NCBI RefSeq assembly: GCF_003946605.1
Contig: NZ_RHOQ01000003.1
Span: 1-64,000 of the forward strand
Reading direction: 5' to 3'
Length of the DNA stretch: 64,000 nt
Origin: Companilactobacillus baiquanensis
Lineage (GTDB): Bacteria; Bacillota; Bacilli; Lactobacillales; Lactobacillaceae
In this document: positions 7,586-17,586 of the stretch, in pieces
How the letters are laid out: each line of letters opens with the position of its first letter
Numbering within the stretch: the first letter of the stretch is position 1
Program-made: the position numbers and the translations under genes
The notes under the pieces: generated by a model
The model's database searches: none
Seen by the model: the letters and a program-made list of their open reading frames with translations, nothing else
What the model was told of the DNA's origin: nothing

Positions 7586-9943
7586 ATGACAGATTATTCA
7601 TCAAAAGAATATTTAAACTTAGTCGACAAATATTGGCGTGCAGCAAACTACGTTTCTGTTGGTCAATTATATTTAAAAGATAACCCATTACTAAAACGTG
7701 CTCTTAAACCTGAAGACGTTAAAGTACATCCAATTGGACATTGGGGAACTATTGCTGGTCAAAACTTTATTTATGCTCATTTAAACCGTGTTATCAATGA
7801 ATACGGCGTAAACATGTTCTATATCGAAGGACCAGGTCATGGTGGTCAAGTTATGGTTTCTAACTCATATCTTGACGGAAGCTATACAGAGACTTATCCA
7901 GAGATAACTCAAGACGAAAAGGGCATGCAAAAACTCTTTAAACAATTTTCATTCCCAGGTGGAGTTGCTTCTCATGCCGCTCCAGAAACACCAGGTTCAA
8001 TGCATGAAGGTGGAGAACTTGGATATTCATTGTCACACGGTGTCGGTGCTATCTTAGATAACCCTGATCAAATTGCCGCTGTTGTAATTGGTGATGGTGA
8101 ATCAGAAACTGGTCCTTTGGCTGGCTCATGGTTCTCAAATGTTTTCATTAACCCAGTAAATGATGGTGCAGTTTTACCTATCGTTAACTTAAATGGTTTC
8201 AAAATTTCTAATCCAACAATTCTTTCGCGTAAAAATGATGAAGAGTTGAGAGAATATTATAGTGGTATGGGTTGGGAACCTTTATTTGTTGAAGGTGATG
8301 ATCCTGCTGAAATGCATCCAGCTATGGCAAAAACAATGGATGTTGCTATTGAAAGAATCAAAGATATTCAAAAAGAAGCTAGAAAACATCCAGCTTCAGA
8401 AGCAACAATGCCAAGATGGCCAATGATCATCTTGCGTGCACCTAAGGGCTGGACTGGTCCTAAAGAGTGGGACGGCGAACCAATTGAAGGTTCATTTAGA
8501 GCCCATCAAATTCCAATTCCTGTAGATCAAAATGATATGCAACATGCCGATGCTTTAGTAGATTGGCTAAAATCATACAAACCTGAGGAATTATTTAACG
8601 AAGATGGTAGCTTGAAGTCTGAAATTGCTGAATTGGCACCAAAGGGCAACAAGAGAATGGCAATGAACCCTATCGTTAACGGTGGTGTTGATCCTAAACC
8701 TCTTAAATTACCAGACTATAAGAACTACGCTTTGAACTTTGACAAACCAGGTGAAAAGACAGCTCAAGATATGATTGAATTAGGTAAATATCTTAAAGAT
8801 GTTATTTTGAATAATCCAGATAACTTTAGATTATTTGGACCTGATGAAACAATGTCTAATCGTTTGAATCACATCTTTGAAGCTTCATCTCGTCAATGGA
8901 TGGAAAAAGTTAAAGAACCAAATGATCAATATGAAGCACCAGTTGGTCGTATTATTGATTCTCAACTATCAGAACACCAAGCTGAAGGCTTCCTTGAAGG
9001 CTATGCATTAACTGGACGTCATGGTATTTTCGCCAGTTACGAGGCTTTCTTGAGAGTTGTTGACTCAATGCTTACACAACACTTCAAGTGGTTAAGAAAA
9101 GCTAACGAATTGTCATGGAGAAAGAAGTACCCATCACTAAACGTTATTGCTACATCAACTGCTTTCCAACAAGATCACAACGGTTATACTCACCAAGATC
9201 CAGGTGTCATCACTCACTTAGCTGAAAAGAAACCTGAATATATTCGTGAATATTTCCCAGCTGACACAAACTCATTGCTTGCTGTTATGCCAAAGATTCT
9301 TAATGATGAAGAAAAGATCAATTTATTGGTTACTTCAAAACATCCACGTCCACAATTCTATTCAATTGAAGAAGGACAAGAATTAGCTGATAAGGGACTT
9401 AAAGTTATTGATTGGGCATCAAATGACAATGGCGAACCTGATATTGTTATTGCTGCTGCTGGTACAGAACCTAACCTTGAAGCTCTTGCCGCAATTAGTA
9501 TCTTGCGTAAGGAGATCCCAGATCTTAAGATCAGATTTGTTAATGTTGTTGATCTATTGAAGTTGAGATCACCAGAAGTTGATCCTCGTGGATTATCTGA
9601 TGAAGAGTTCAATAATATCTTTACAGAAGACAAACCAGTATTGTTCGCTTTCCATGGTTTTGAAGACATCATTAAAGATATCTTCTTTGATCGTGACAAT
9701 CACAATTTATTTGTTCATGGCTACCGTGAAAATGGTGACATTACTACACCATTCGATATGCGTGTTGTTAATGAATTGGATCGTTTCCACTTGGCAGAAG
9801 AAGTTGCTACCGCTGTTTATGGTGACAAAGCTGATAAATTTGCTGATGAAATGGAAGCTGAAATTGATAAACATAATAAATTTATCCGTGAATATGGTAC
9901 AGACCTTCCAGAAGTAGAAAACTGGAAATGGGATGTAAAATAA
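7586..9943 (+). CDS. xpkA: Xylulose-5-phosphate/fructose-6-phosphate phosphoketolase
   Basis: A 785-residue thiamine-diphosphate enzyme, full length. It splits xylulose 5-phosphate (and often fructose 6-phosphate) with phosphate to acetyl phosphate plus a C3 or C4 sugar phosphate, the key step of heterolactic or pentose fermentation in the cytosol. Signatures include [12 protein letters not shown] near the start, EGPGHGG (about 80), the ThDP/Mg motif [14 protein letters not shown] (about 170) and [12 protein letters not shown] (about 530). SD AAGGAG. Synonymous codons look like those of a strongly expressed gene. It follows a GntR regulator with matching operator sequences. Confidence 0.96.
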   Translation: MTDYSSKEYLNLVDKYWRAANYVSVGQLYLKDNPLLKRALKPEDVKVHPIGHWGTIAGQNFIYAHLNRVINEYGVNMFYIEGPGHGGQVMVSNSYLDGSYTETYPEITQDEKGMQKLFKQFSFPGGVASHAAPETPGSMHEGGELGYSLSHGVGAILDNPDQIAAVVIGDGESETGPLAGSWFSNVFINPVNDGAVLPIVNLNGFKISNPTILSRKNDEELREYYSGMGWEPLFVEGDDPAEMHPAMAKTMDVAIERIKDIQKEARKHPASEATMPRWPMIILRAPKGWTGPKEWDGEPIEGSFRAHQIPIPVDQNDMQHADALVDWLKSYKPEELFNEDGSLKSEIAELAPKGNKRMAMNPIVNGGVDPKPLKLPDYKNYALNFDKPGEKTAQDMIELGKYLKDVILNNPDNFRLFGPDETMSNRLNHIFEASSRQWMEKVKEPNDQYEAPVGRIIDSQLSEHQAEGFLEGYALTGRHGIFASYEAFLRVVDSMLTQHFKWLRKANELSWRKKYPSLNVIATSTAFQQDHNGYTHQDPGVITHLAEKKPEYIREYFPADTNSLLAVMPKILNDEEKINLLVTSKHPRPQFYSIEEGQELADKGLKVIDWASNDNGEPDIVIAAAGTEPNLEALAAISILRKEIPDLKIRFVNVVDLLKLRSPEVDPRGLSDEEFNNIFTEDKPVLFAFHGFEDIIKDIFFDRDNHNLFVHGYRENGDITTPFDMRVVNELDRFHLAEEVATAVYGDKADKFADEMEAEIDKHNKFIREYGTDLPEVENWKWDVK

Positions 9944-9949
9944 ATTAAC

Positions 9950-9987
9950 AAAAAAGTCATTTGACGTAAGGTCAGTTGGCTTTTTTT
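9950..9987 (+). terminator. Terminator of xpkA
   Basis: AAAAAAGTCA pairs with TTGGCTTTTTT (one G-T wobble), with an inner TTGAC/GTCAG stem and a T-run. Confidence 0.65.
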
Positions 9988-10149
9988 GTTGGATTTAAAT
10001 AATGAACCAAAAATTAATTATTTAAACCATTTCTAATAAAATATTTAGAAAATATCAAATATATTGAATGAAAACGTATGAAAGCAAAGATTGTGAATAT
10101 TAGAATGTCTAATCTTGTGTATTGCCAATGAACCCTTGTAACGCTTTGA

Positions 10150-10163
10150 TGTAACCGATTACT
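10150..10163 (+). promoter_or_regulatory. cre-like site (CcpA)
   Basis: TGTAACCGATTACT matches the catabolite-responsive element consensus TGWAANCGNTNWCA at all but the last base. It lies about 100 bases before the small membrane protein gene. CcpA control is inferred. Confidence 0.4.
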
Positions 10164-10265
10164 GTAACTTGAAAAATGTTGAATGTAAGGGGTTGAAAAA
10201 GAGTATTTCACATGTTACTCTCGACATGTAGAGAGATTGAAAAATAATAAGGTGGGTGGATAATT

Positions 10266-10454
10266 ATGACAAATCAAGTTGTAAATAAATTAGGATTAAC
10301 TGCATTAGTAGCTGTGGGAGTAGTAATATTGATGTTACTATTTATGTTACAAGTTCGATATGCCGTATTAACTGCCGCTTTTGCAGCAATTATTTTAGCA
10401 GTCTATGCTCAAAATGTATTTGGTAAAAATCATACATTTATCCTTCATGATTAA
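10266..10454 (+). CDS. Small hydrophobic membrane protein, 62 aa
   Basis: Two adjacent hydrophobic segments (about 9-27 and 30-48) separated by a short RY turn, with a short polar tail (GKNHTFILHD). There is a good ribosome site, and the gene is followed by a strong dedicated terminator, so it is very likely expressed as a single gene. No family is recognised. It could be a membrane-associated regulator or a stress peptide; nothing in the context settles that. Confidence 0.7.
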   Translation: MTNQVVNKLGLTALVAVGVVILMLLFMLQVRYAVLTAAFAAIILAVYAQNVFGKNHTFILHD

Positions 10455-10462
10455 AACTTCAA

Positions 10463-10500
10463 AAAAAGAGACGTGAAATTTTCATTTCACGTCTCTTTTT
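10463..10500 (+). terminator. Terminator after the 62-aa membrane protein
   Basis: AAAAAGAGACGTGAAA pairs perfectly with TTTCACGTCTCTTTTT; followed by T-rich sequence. It can work in both directions. Confidence 0.9.
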
Positions 10501-10551
10501 GTATGTAAAGAACTATAATAAATTTCATGAACATAAAGAAGGCAGATTATC

Positions 10552-12642
10552 ATGGGAAATAATCAGGGAAATAGAAAAAGATGGATACTATTTTCAACCT
10601 TATCGTTAGCTGGAGGACTGCTTTTAACAACTAATTCTGGCAACAACGTTAAAGCTGATACAGTTTCAAATCCAACAAGTGATTCTGAAACAGTAGCTGA
10701 ACAAGATAGTGCGAATAAAACTGCAACGCCCACTGCAACACCATCTCAAAATGAATCCACACAAGTTAGTGATCAGACAACGGATAATCAAGTTAGCTAT
10801 TCCATTAACTATGTTGATTCAACTTCCAATGAAACGTTACAAAGTAGTACCTGAACTGCTGATGGTGGGAGTACGATAACGATACCGTCAGTTGCTATAC
10901 CAGGTTATAAACAAAATGCTAGTAGTCAATATCAACTAGCATCAGTCACAACTGACGCTGATAAAAATCAAAGCGTCTCTGTACCAATGGCAGAAGCACC
11001 GAATGCTATGTTAACAATGAAAGATATTGAAAGTGATGGGAACGATAATAATCGATTCCCAGAAGAAGATTTAAAAGTTAATGACAGTAATTATAAGAGT
11101 GAAGTTAAAACTTGGTTAAGTACTATGGAACAAGGTCGTAAGATTGATTTTACTAAATCTACCTATGGTAATAGTTATTTAAATAAATTGGACTATTTGA
11201 AGGGAATGGAGGATTCTTCAGCATCTGATATTGTTGTAAAAATTCTTGAGAATGAAGGATCAACTGATGTTTTAAGTGAAAACTTATCAGGAAAAGAATT
11301 AGATTTTGGCTTTCAATATTTGCCAATTGATGAAAATTATGAAATACACTACATTGGTGTTGGTGGTCCCAAAGATAGTCAAGTCATTTATATTGATAAA
11401 GGACAAAATTCTCCTGATGGAAAATTGCCAAGCACACCAACTCATGCTGGAATACCTAAGAATACTGTTCCTGGATATCGTTCGTTCTACATTGATGAAA
11501 ATGATATTTCTTTTGATGAAACAACTGGCGTTTTAACTTATAAAGTTGGTGCTTTACCTGACAGTTATATAACTGTAAATGAATATGATAAAAATAAAAA
11601 ATTAGTCAAAACCGTGAAATGGGATTTAGCTGCTAATGAAACCATTCCAATTCAACCAGATAGTACAACTGATCCTTTATTTCCTACTGGAAAAATAAGA
11701 TATACTGACGTTGAAGGTGTATTGAGCGATAGTTTCTATCAGGATTTGATTAAGGATAAAAACTTGATACTTGATGGATCGACTTTTAGTGAGGTTCATA
11801 GCGATGGATCACCAGTTCAAAATAGTGCAGCACAGGCGATAGGTTTATATTCACAAATGTATGATTTAAAAACAGATAATCTTAATATGGGCTACATAAC
11901 TAGCTTTATTATGAATACGTTGATAATTAATGGTAATGTCGGTGAAATTATGAGTTGGAATGGCAAAACAATAACATCCCACGGTACTTCATTAACTATC
12001 AATGCAGTATTAGACTATGTAGATGAAAGTGGTAACACAACTCCAACAGTTCCCTAAGCTCCATCTGTAGTAAATAAAGAAAATAATATTGCTACAACAA
12101 CTAAAAAGGTCAATCTATATGATGATCAAGGTAATTTGATTACCAATAGAGGACTGGATATCAATACAACTTGGCATAGTGACCAAGAATTTACTTATAA
12201 TGGTCAGAAATATTATCGGGTTGCTCCCAATGAATATGTTAAAGCCAGCGATGTCTATCTTTATAAAAATACAGATACTAGTTTAGTAAGTATTTTTAAT
12301 GATGGTGACGGAAGTTTGGTCGATTACCTAGGTAATGAGGCGAGAACACTTAGTCCAGCTACTGATTGGAAAACAGATCGCATTGCTCTGATCAATGGAA
12401 ATGAGTATTACAGACTTTCAACAAATGAATTTATAGAAATAAATAAAGTCCAACCATATATGGATGATTTTGAAAATTTAAATACTATAAATAAAACTAA
12501 TGTATACGATGAACATGGAAATGAATTAGATGTAAAACTTCCTAAGAGTAGATCATATAAAACTGATCGTATCGTCAACATTAATGGAGCTAATTACTAT
12601 CGAGTATCAACTAATGCCTTTGTCAAAGCTGACGAGATTTAA
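10552..12642 (+). pseudogene. SLAP-domain surface protein, interrupted by two in-frame stops
   Basis: One continuous frame of 697 codons, broken by TGA at 10852-10854 and TAA at 12055-12057, with no frameshift. The N-terminus carries a signal peptide (basic RKRW, hydrophobic core, NVKADTVS cleavage area), then a Thr/Ser/Gln-rich linker, a MucBP-like segment (SYSINYVDSTS...IPGYKQ), a unique middle region, and three C-terminal SLAP repeats (KVNLYDDQG, ALINGNEYYRLST, NINGANYYRVSTNAFVKADEI). SLAP domains bind cell-wall polymers. The two downstream pieces have no good ribosome sites. A TATAAT lies at 10514-10519. Most likely a recent pseudogene; stop readthrough or sequencing error are alternatives. 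Confidence 0.85.
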
Positions 12643-12655
12643 AAAAGGCAAAATA

Positions 12656-12684
12656 AAGAGGATGCGAAAGTCACATCCTCTTGT
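12656..12684. terminator. Bidirectional terminator between SLAP pseudogene and phosphatase
   Basis: AAGAGGATG pairs with CATCCTCTT around a GCGAAAGTCA loop. A near-copy occurs at 22115-22147. Both lie next to an LHR element, on its downstream side. Confidence 0.75.
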
Positions 12685-12709
12685 TGTATTATGATTATTA
12701 TTTAAACGC

Positions 12710-12818
12710 GTGGCATAAGGCAGAGACCTCCGCTTATCTACGAATATCGAACAATTGAAAGTGCACAATTATTCGATATTCTAGGATATGCTCAGTCTCT
12801 AACCGCCTTATGTCACGC
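12710..12818 (-). repeat. LHR long-hairpin repeat, copy 1 (reverse)
   Basis: Outer arms GCGTGGCATAAGGC and GCCTTATGTCACGC pair, then AGAGAC/GTCTCT, then an asymmetric internal loop, then an inner stem (GAATATCGAACAATTG with CAATTATTCGATATTC). The reverse complement is nearly identical to the copy at 21988-22098. On the minus strand it lies downstream of the phosphatase gene. Confidence 0.85.
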
Positions 12819-12832
12819 TCCGCAAAATAAAA

Positions 12833-12887
12833 ACACCGCAAGGACTTTGCGGTGTTCATTGACTGAGAAAACTCTCAGTCTTTTTTT
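12833..12887 (+). terminator. Two adjacent hairpins, second with T-run
   Basis: ACACCGCAA/TTGCGGTGT (12833-12855) is followed by GACTGAG/CTCAGTC with seven Ts (12861-12887). The second is a good rightward terminator; the first has an A-run on its left and could end leftward transcripts. The stretch 12888-13070 has only a weak hairpin (TAAGTTAA.../TTAACTTA, about 12973-13006) and no gene that I can see. Confidence 0.65.
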
Positions 12888-13070
12888 AACTCAATTATCA
12901 GGGGGGAAGATTGAGTTTTATCGTATATTTAAGGATTAATACTTTTTACATGAAGAATATCAGGGAGAATCATAAGTTAAGGTGCTCTTCGCTTTCCTTT
13001 AACTTACAAATATATAATAATCAATAAATGTGAAGAAAATGTGATGTAAGTTAGAAGTAATTATCAATAT

Positions 13071-13871
13071 TTACTGTAAATAGATTTTTTGCAGGTCAGA
13101 AACCTGATTTTCACTTACGTGCAATTCATTTCTGATATAATTATTTAGACTTCCTGAAGTTTCCTTAATGACACTTTCGGCGACTGCTAAGTAGTTTTCA
13201 CTAACAGTCATTAGAGCACGAATCGATTCCACTAAGGAAGCATCACGTTTCTCAACTTGTTTAAGGATATTAGCTACATATCCTTTATTAGCCTGATTAG
13301 TTAATAAATAATCTTGTTTAATGGTTGGTAAAGGTACGCCTAAAGTATATAAGAAAAATACAGCTCCCATACCCGTACGGTCTTTACCAGCACTACAATG
13401 GAATAATAAGACGTCACTGTCATTTGAATTACCTAATAATTCATCAAAAAAGTTACGATATGCCTTTTTAGATTGATCTTCGGTTACAATTTCTTTGTAA
13501 ACATCTAGCATATGTTCATAACCATTTGTTGGATCAAAATCAATTTCTGGTATGACGGAATCTTCAATTTGAGAAGCTTCTGTCAAATCCTCACGAAAAA
13601 CTGGTAAAGAAACATATTTAGTACCAGTAGGTATTCTATCAGGGCTTTTGTCAATTTCTGTTTGCGAACGAAAATCGACATCCGTTTTCAAACCATAATT
13701 ACTTAAAAAGTTTAAATCATTATCCGTTAGTTTGTCTAAACCAGCGGAACGAATGATCTTGTGATACTTAACTTTCTTACCAGCAGCTGTTTCATAGCCG
13801 CCTAATTCACGAAAGTTAATACCTGCTTCAAGATCTAAAATACGATGTGTTTGTTTTGTAGCATTGTCCAT
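13071..13871 (-). CDS. Tyrosine-protein phosphatase (Tyr/Ser, IphP-like)
   Basis: A 266-residue protein phosphatase with the signature HCSAGKDRTG (about residue 163), i.e. the Cx5R loop: Cys nucleophile, Arg phosphate-binding, and the extra Lys-Asp typical of the bacterial/lipid-phosphatase-like group (as in MptpB/LipA). The N-terminus INFRELGGYETAAGKKVKYHKIIRSAGLDKLT is the conserved entry of this family. No signal peptide, so it is cytosolic. The substrate could be phosphotyrosine proteins or phosphoinositide-like compounds. It stands alone and divergent from glycerate kinase. SD GAGGGGC is distant but usable. Confidence 0.9.
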   Translation of the reverse strand: MDNATKQTHRILDLEAGINFRELGGYETAAGKKVKYHKIIRSAGLDKLTDNDLNFLSNYGLKTDVDFRSQTEIDKSPDRIPTGTKYVSLPVFREDLTEASQIEDSVIPEIDFDPTNGYEHMLDVYKEIVTEDQSKKAYRNFFDELLGNSNDSDVLLFHCSAGKDRTGMGAVFFLYTLGVPLPTIKQDYLLTNQANKGYVANILKQVEKRDASLVESIRALMTVSENYLAVAESVIKETSGSLNNYIRNELHVSENQVSDLQKIYLQ

Positions 13872-13932
13872 ATAAGTATGTGCCCCTCAATCGTTTAGTC
13901 TAATCTCAATTATAACAAAAGGAAGATTTGTC

Positions 13933-15054
13933 ATGAAATTTATCATTGCCCCCGGAAAATATCGCCATGTTAGCTCTCGTAAAGTAGGTCAAGCCATTTA
14001 TAGCGGTATTTCTCGTGCGTTACCTAATGCCGAAATAGTCACAATGCCAGTTACAGACAGCGAATACGGTATGCCAGCATTAGTTAAACATACGATCGGT
14101 GGCAAATGGGTCGAACTGCCATTTTTTGACGCCTTTTGGCAAAGTAAAACCGGTCGTTATTTGGTAACAAGCATTGATAGTCAGGATACCGCAATTATAG
14201 ATTCAGAACAAATAGTAGGTCTGGACTTGGCGATTAACAAAAAAAGAAAAGACTTGTTTCATGCCACTAGTCACGGTTTGGGAGAATTCATACTGGACGC
14301 AGTGTCAAGTGGGCATAAAAACATTGTGATCTGCTTAGGTAAAACAGCGGTTGCTGATGGAGGATTTGGGGCGTTGCAAGCTCTAGGGGCGAAGATCTAT
14401 GATGAAAATGAAGAGTTGATCCCGGAAGGTGAAAATCCTTTGATCAATGCCTATCAAATCAACTTGGAAGGTATAAATCGAGTTTTACCCAGACATACTA
14501 AGATCACAGTTTTATTAAATTACTCTGCTAATTTAGAACCAGAAGAAAATTATGAGCATTTGAATAAAACACAGATAAGTTTTTTAGAAGATAATCTTGT
14601 TTATATTACTGAAAAGATAAATCAGAAGTATAATTTAGATATACACCCGATGCCAAATTCGGATGCGATAAAAACTTTGGCAGGAGCCTTTGCGATGATC
14701 AATGCACATATTTTCCGTTCTTCATTTGAATGGGTGGCAAATATAACTGGCATGGATCAAACGATTCGCTCGACTGATGTTTTGATAACCGCTACCGATA
14801 TTATTTCTTCCGATTCTATGCATGATGAGATCCTTTATCATTTGAGTAAGATAGCTGGGACCGTGAAAATTCCTACTTTTGTTTTATGTAATAATTTTGT
14901 AGACAATTTTGAAGATTACGAACAATTGTTTACAGGTATATTTTCAACCCAGATGGTCAACCAGCAAATTGATAATGAGGATGAAAAGATGATCTTTAGC
15001 AACTATGAATCGGTGGCAAATCAATTGGCTCGTGCATTGACAGCATTTTCTTAG
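13933..15054 (+). CDS. Glycerate kinase family protein (GlxK/GarK type)
   Basis: A 373-residue protein of usual length. N-terminal MKFIIAPGKYRHVSSRKVGQAIYSG corresponds to the MKIVIAPDSFKGSLSA start of glycerate kinases, and THGLGEFILDA plus LQALGAKIYD follow the family pattern. The active-site loop, normally GGSATNDGG, reads GKTAVADGG (about residue 140-148), and the start has GKYRH where DSFKG is usual. It may therefore have altered substrate use or reduced activity. The normal reaction is ATP-dependent phosphorylation of D-glycerate. SD AAAGGAAG. It is followed by its own terminator. Confidence 0.82.
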   Translation: MKFIIAPGKYRHVSSRKVGQAIYSGISRALPNAEIVTMPVTDSEYGMPALVKHTIGGKWVELPFFDAFWQSKTGRYLVTSIDSQDTAIIDSEQIVGLDLAINKKRKDLFHATSHGLGEFILDAVSSGHKNIVICLGKTAVADGGFGALQALGAKIYDENEELIPEGENPLINAYQINLEGINRVLPRHTKITVLLNYSANLEPEENYEHLNKTQISFLEDNLVYITEKINQKYNLDIHPMPNSDAIKTLAGAFAMINAHIFRSSFEWVANITGMDQTIRSTDVLITATDIISSDSMHDEILYHLSKIAGTVKIPTFVLCNNFVDNFEDYEQLFTGIFSTQMVNQQIDNEDEKMIFSNYESVANQLARALTAFS

Positions 15055-15069
15055 TATTATTTATTGAAT

Positions 15070-15108
15070 AAAACTCATTAATGCTTTAATCTTACATTAA
15101 AGAGTTTT
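15070..15108 (+). terminator. Hairpin after glycerate kinase gene
   Basis: AAAACTC-ATTAATG pairs with CATTAAA-GAGTTTT; the short T-run is part of the stem. It lies only 27 bases before the usp start codon, so it could also affect usp expression. Confidence 0.5.
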
Positions 15109-15134
15109 CATTAAGAGCATTGGAGGATCAAATT

Positions 15135-15608
15135 ATGGAACAAGATTATGAAAAAATTTTAGTACCAGTTGACGGCTCAAAGGAAGCTGAAATGGCCTTT
15201 AGAAAGGCTGTCAAGGTTGCACAAATGAATAAAGGGCATCTTGATGTTTTGACAGTCCTCGATACTAAACAATTCATCGGTTTACATGGTGGAATGTTAA
15301 ATGGGGATGTTATTTATCAATTATCTGAAGATGCTCAAAAATATTTAAACGAATTAAAAGATGAAGCAGTTGCTAATGGAGCTAATGCGGATAACATTGA
15401 TATCCACATTCGTTTCGGTGAACCAAAGACTGTTATTTCTCAAGAATTCGTTGAAGAATATAAAAATGACTTAATTATGATCGGCTCTACTGGTATGAAC
15501 GCTGTTACTCGTTTACTAGTTGGTTCAGTATCTGAATACGTTACAAGAAATGCCAGAACTGATGTTATTATTGTTAGAACAGCAGTTGATAACGGTGAAA
15601 TTAAATAA
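15135..15608 (+). CDS. Universal stress protein UspA family
   Basis: A 157-residue single Usp domain. The start EKILVPVDGSKEAEMAFRKAV and the nucleotide-binding end MIGSTGMNAVTRLLVGSVSEYVTRNA (G-2x-G-9x-G-S/T pattern) mark the ATP-binding subgroup. I use ATG 15135 because TTGGAGGATC lies just before it and would be the SD rather than coding. Cytosolic; role in stress adaptation is by family. A second Usp is at 23562. Confidence 0.93.
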   Translation: MEQDYEKILVPVDGSKEAEMAFRKAVKVAQMNKGHLDVLTVLDTKQFIGLHGGMLNGDVIYQLSEDAQKYLNELKDEAVANGANADNIDIHIRFGEPKTVISQEFVEEYKNDLIMIGSTGMNAVTRLLVGSVSEYVTRNARTDVIIVRTAVDNGEIK

Positions 15609-15630
15609 TAATCTATAAGATAGGAGAAAG

Positions 15631-15667
15631 GGATTGAGATGAGTTATATCTCAGCCCCTTTTTTTAT
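15631..15667 (+). terminator. Terminator of usp
   Basis: GGGATTGAGAT pairs with ATCTCAGCCCC and is followed by seven Ts. It overlaps the upstream extension of the tag reading frame, a reason to start tag at 15678. Confidence 0.8.
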
Positions 15668-15677
15668 TGGTGAAAAA

Positions 15678-16223
15678 ATGAGATGTTCGTGGGCAGATAG
15701 TTCAGAAGAAATGCAGGCATATCACGATAACGAATGGGGTAAAATTGATAAAGATGAACGTTATTTATTTGAGATGTTAAGTTTAGAATTATCCCAAGCT
15801 GGATTGTCTTGGGCAACCATTTTAAAAAGACGTTCAGGTTACAAGAAAGCATTTGAAAACTTTGATGTAGATAAAGTGTCAAAATATTCAGATGATAAAA
15901 TAGAACAATTATTAAATGATCCAGGAATTATTCGTAATAAATTGAAAGTTAATGCTATTATCAATAATGCTAGACAAATTAAAAAGCTACATGATAATAA
16001 TGAAACTTTTGCGAATTATATTTGGAAATTTGTTGATGATAAACAAATAATCAATCATTATCAAACTATGGATGAAATCCCAGCACAAGATGAGCTATCG
16101 AGAAAAATAAGCAAAAGCTTGAAAAAAGCAGGCTTTAAATTTATTGGTCCAACGATAGTTTATTCATTTTTACAGGCGATCGGTGTTATTAATGATCATT
16201 TAGATAGCTGTGATTTTAAATAA
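15678..16223 (+). CDS. tag: DNA-3-methyladenine glycosylase I
   Basis: A 181-residue TagA-type base-excision enzyme that removes 3-methyladenine from alkylated DNA. Recognisable are the N-terminal zinc-site start MRCSWAD, YHDNEWG, the DERYLFEMLSLELSQAGLSWATILKRR block (lining the base pocket) and the ending HxxxC (NDHLDSC) that completes the zinc snap. I chose ATG 15678 because the upstream frame runs through the usp terminator. Single gene. Confidence 0.94.
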   Translation: MRCSWADSSEEMQAYHDNEWGKIDKDERYLFEMLSLELSQAGLSWATILKRRSGYKKAFENFDVDKVSKYSDDKIEQLLNDPGIIRNKLKVNAIINNARQIKKLHDNNETFANYIWKFVDDKQIINHYQTMDEIPAQDELSRKISKSLKKAGFKFIGPTIVYSFLQAIGVINDHLDSCDFK

Positions 16224-16269
16224 TAGAGTTTATTAAGTATAATAGGGACGTAATAACGGAGGAAAATTT

Positions 16270-16758
16270 ATGAATTCTGATACTATTAGTGAATTTGCTG
16301 ACTGGATCTACAAAAATAATAAAGATGTTGAGAAGAAATCAACTAAATTAGATGTTAAAAAGGTCTATGAATTGATCGATGATTTAGAAATCTTGAGAAA
16401 ACCAATTCAAGAATATTTTGACATGACTGAAGAAGACTATTATCAAAATGAGTCTGATCATCAACTCACTTTACAAAATCCAACGAGAAAATTAAAAGAA
16501 CTTCATGATCGTGTACAAGTAAATCACGTTGATGGCTCACTTTCCGGACATGATATTAACTTTACATATAATCATGAAGATCCTTATGCGGACGGAGAAT
16601 ATAAGGTTAAGACTGATTTACACTTGATTGAATATGCCTTTACTGTAATTGGTGCCGTTTATGATAATACGATTGTATCTGATGTTAGAAATGCTCTTTC
16701 AAATGATGCTGTCTTATCGATCGGGTTGTCTGCTAGAGCAATTGAGGAATGGCAATAG
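16270..16758 (+). CDS. Hypothetical protein, 162 aa
   Basis: A soluble acidic protein without signal peptide or membrane segment. The N-terminal third is helical and charged (SEFADWIYKNNKDVEKKSTKLDVKKVYELIDDLEILRKPIQEYF), and the middle has a beta-rich His/Asp stretch (DGSLSGHDINFTYNHEDPYADGEYKVKTDLH). No family recognised. SD CGGAGG. It ends three bases before the ABC ATPase gene, so it is probably in one operon with the ABC pair; a TATAAT lies at about 16237-16242. Confidence 0.75.
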   Translation: MNSDTISEFADWIYKNNKDVEKKSTKLDVKKVYELIDDLEILRKPIQEYFDMTEEDYYQNESDHQLTLQNPTRKLKELHDRVQVNHVDGSLSGHDINFTYNHEDPYADGEYKVKTDLHLIEYAFTVIGAVYDNTIVSDVRNALSNDAVLSIGLSARAIEEWQ

Positions 16759-16761
16759 ACT

Positions 16762-17586
16762 ATGAAATTGCTGACAGCAAAAGATCTGTCACTACAAAAC
16801 GAAGGTTACTTTGCATTTAAGCATGTAGCCTTTTCTTTGTATCAAGATGAAATTGCTTATATTTTAGGTGATAACGGTAGTGGAAAAACGCAGTTCTTGG
16901 ACACATTGGTCGGTCTTAAATCTCCCGATAGCGGAAAAATCGAGATCACTCCTAAAGCAAGATTTGGTTATTTACCTCAAATAAATCCTGAAATAATTAC
17001 CAAAACGGTAAAAAAATATCTCCACGATGTTCAAGCGTTAAGTGGAAAATTAGCTGTTTCAGATACTCAGTTAAAAGAATTAGTCACATATATGGGCATG
17101 ACACCTTATTTAGATAGGTCGGTACAACAATTATCATTAGGATTAAAACAACGCGTTGGCTTTTTGGCGGCAGTAGTTGGTCATCCTAATATTTTGTTGT
17201 TAGATGAGCCTTTCTCGTTTCAAAATAGTGAAATGATCACTAATATGTTGGATATCATTAAAGATCTACGCGATAATCATTCGGGAATAGTAATTGCTAG
17301 CACGGTTCAAGATGACAGTATTGTTAGTTATTTTGATAGTAACTATTTGTTAAAAGATAATAGCTTGATCAAAGTAACATCACAGAATGAATCAACTCAC
17401 TATATGCTGATCTTTACGATCAAATCAAATACGATTGCTTTGCCTAGCAACTTAAGCCAATACTTAAAAGTAAATGTAGAAAATTTGATTGAATTAAAAG
17501 TTCCTAGGAAACTAAAAGATTCGATCATTAAAGAAATGCTGGAGTTGAATTATAATTTTGAGGGGGCAAGAGTCCTTGAAAATTAA
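16762..17586 (+). CDS. ABC transporter ATP-binding protein
   Basis: A 274-residue ATPase subunit. Walker A GDNGSGKT (about 35-42), Q-loop YLPQINPE, a signature LSLGLKQR (usual LSGGQ slightly degenerate), and Walker B ILLLDEP are all present, so it should hydrolyse ATP. The C-terminal 70 residues form an extra domain. It overlaps the membrane protein that follows by several codons, so together they form an ABC-2-like exporter with unknown cargo. Confidence 0.88.
   Translation: MKLLTAKDLSLQNEGYFAFKHVAFSLYQDEIAYILGDNGSGKTQFLDTLVGLKSPDSGKIEITPKARFGYLPQINPEIITKTVKKYLHDVQALSGKLAVSDTQLKELVTYMGMTPYLDRSVQQLSLGLKQRVGFLAAVVGHPNILLLDEPFSFQNSEMITNMLDIIKDLRDNHSGIVIASTVQDDSIVSYFDSNYLLKDNSLIKVTSQNESTHYMLIFTIKSNTIALPSNLSQYLKVNVENLIELKVPRKLKDSIIKEMLELNYNFEGARVLEN

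Larger units (their letters stand above)
9944..10265. other. Intergenic region: xpkA terminator and upstream region of small membrane protein
   Basis: Contains a terminator hairpin just after xpkA (9950-9987) and a cre-like site at 10150-10163. I see no convincing open reading frame on either strand; the rest is AT-rich with short repeats. The small gene at 10266 has SD AAGGTGGGTGG. Confidence 0.6.

Noticed and set aside
9579..9917. Long open frame inside xpkA in another frame
   Set aside because: It lies wholly within the phosphoketolase gene, lacks a ribosome site, and its amino-acid composition is that of a frame-shifted shadow.
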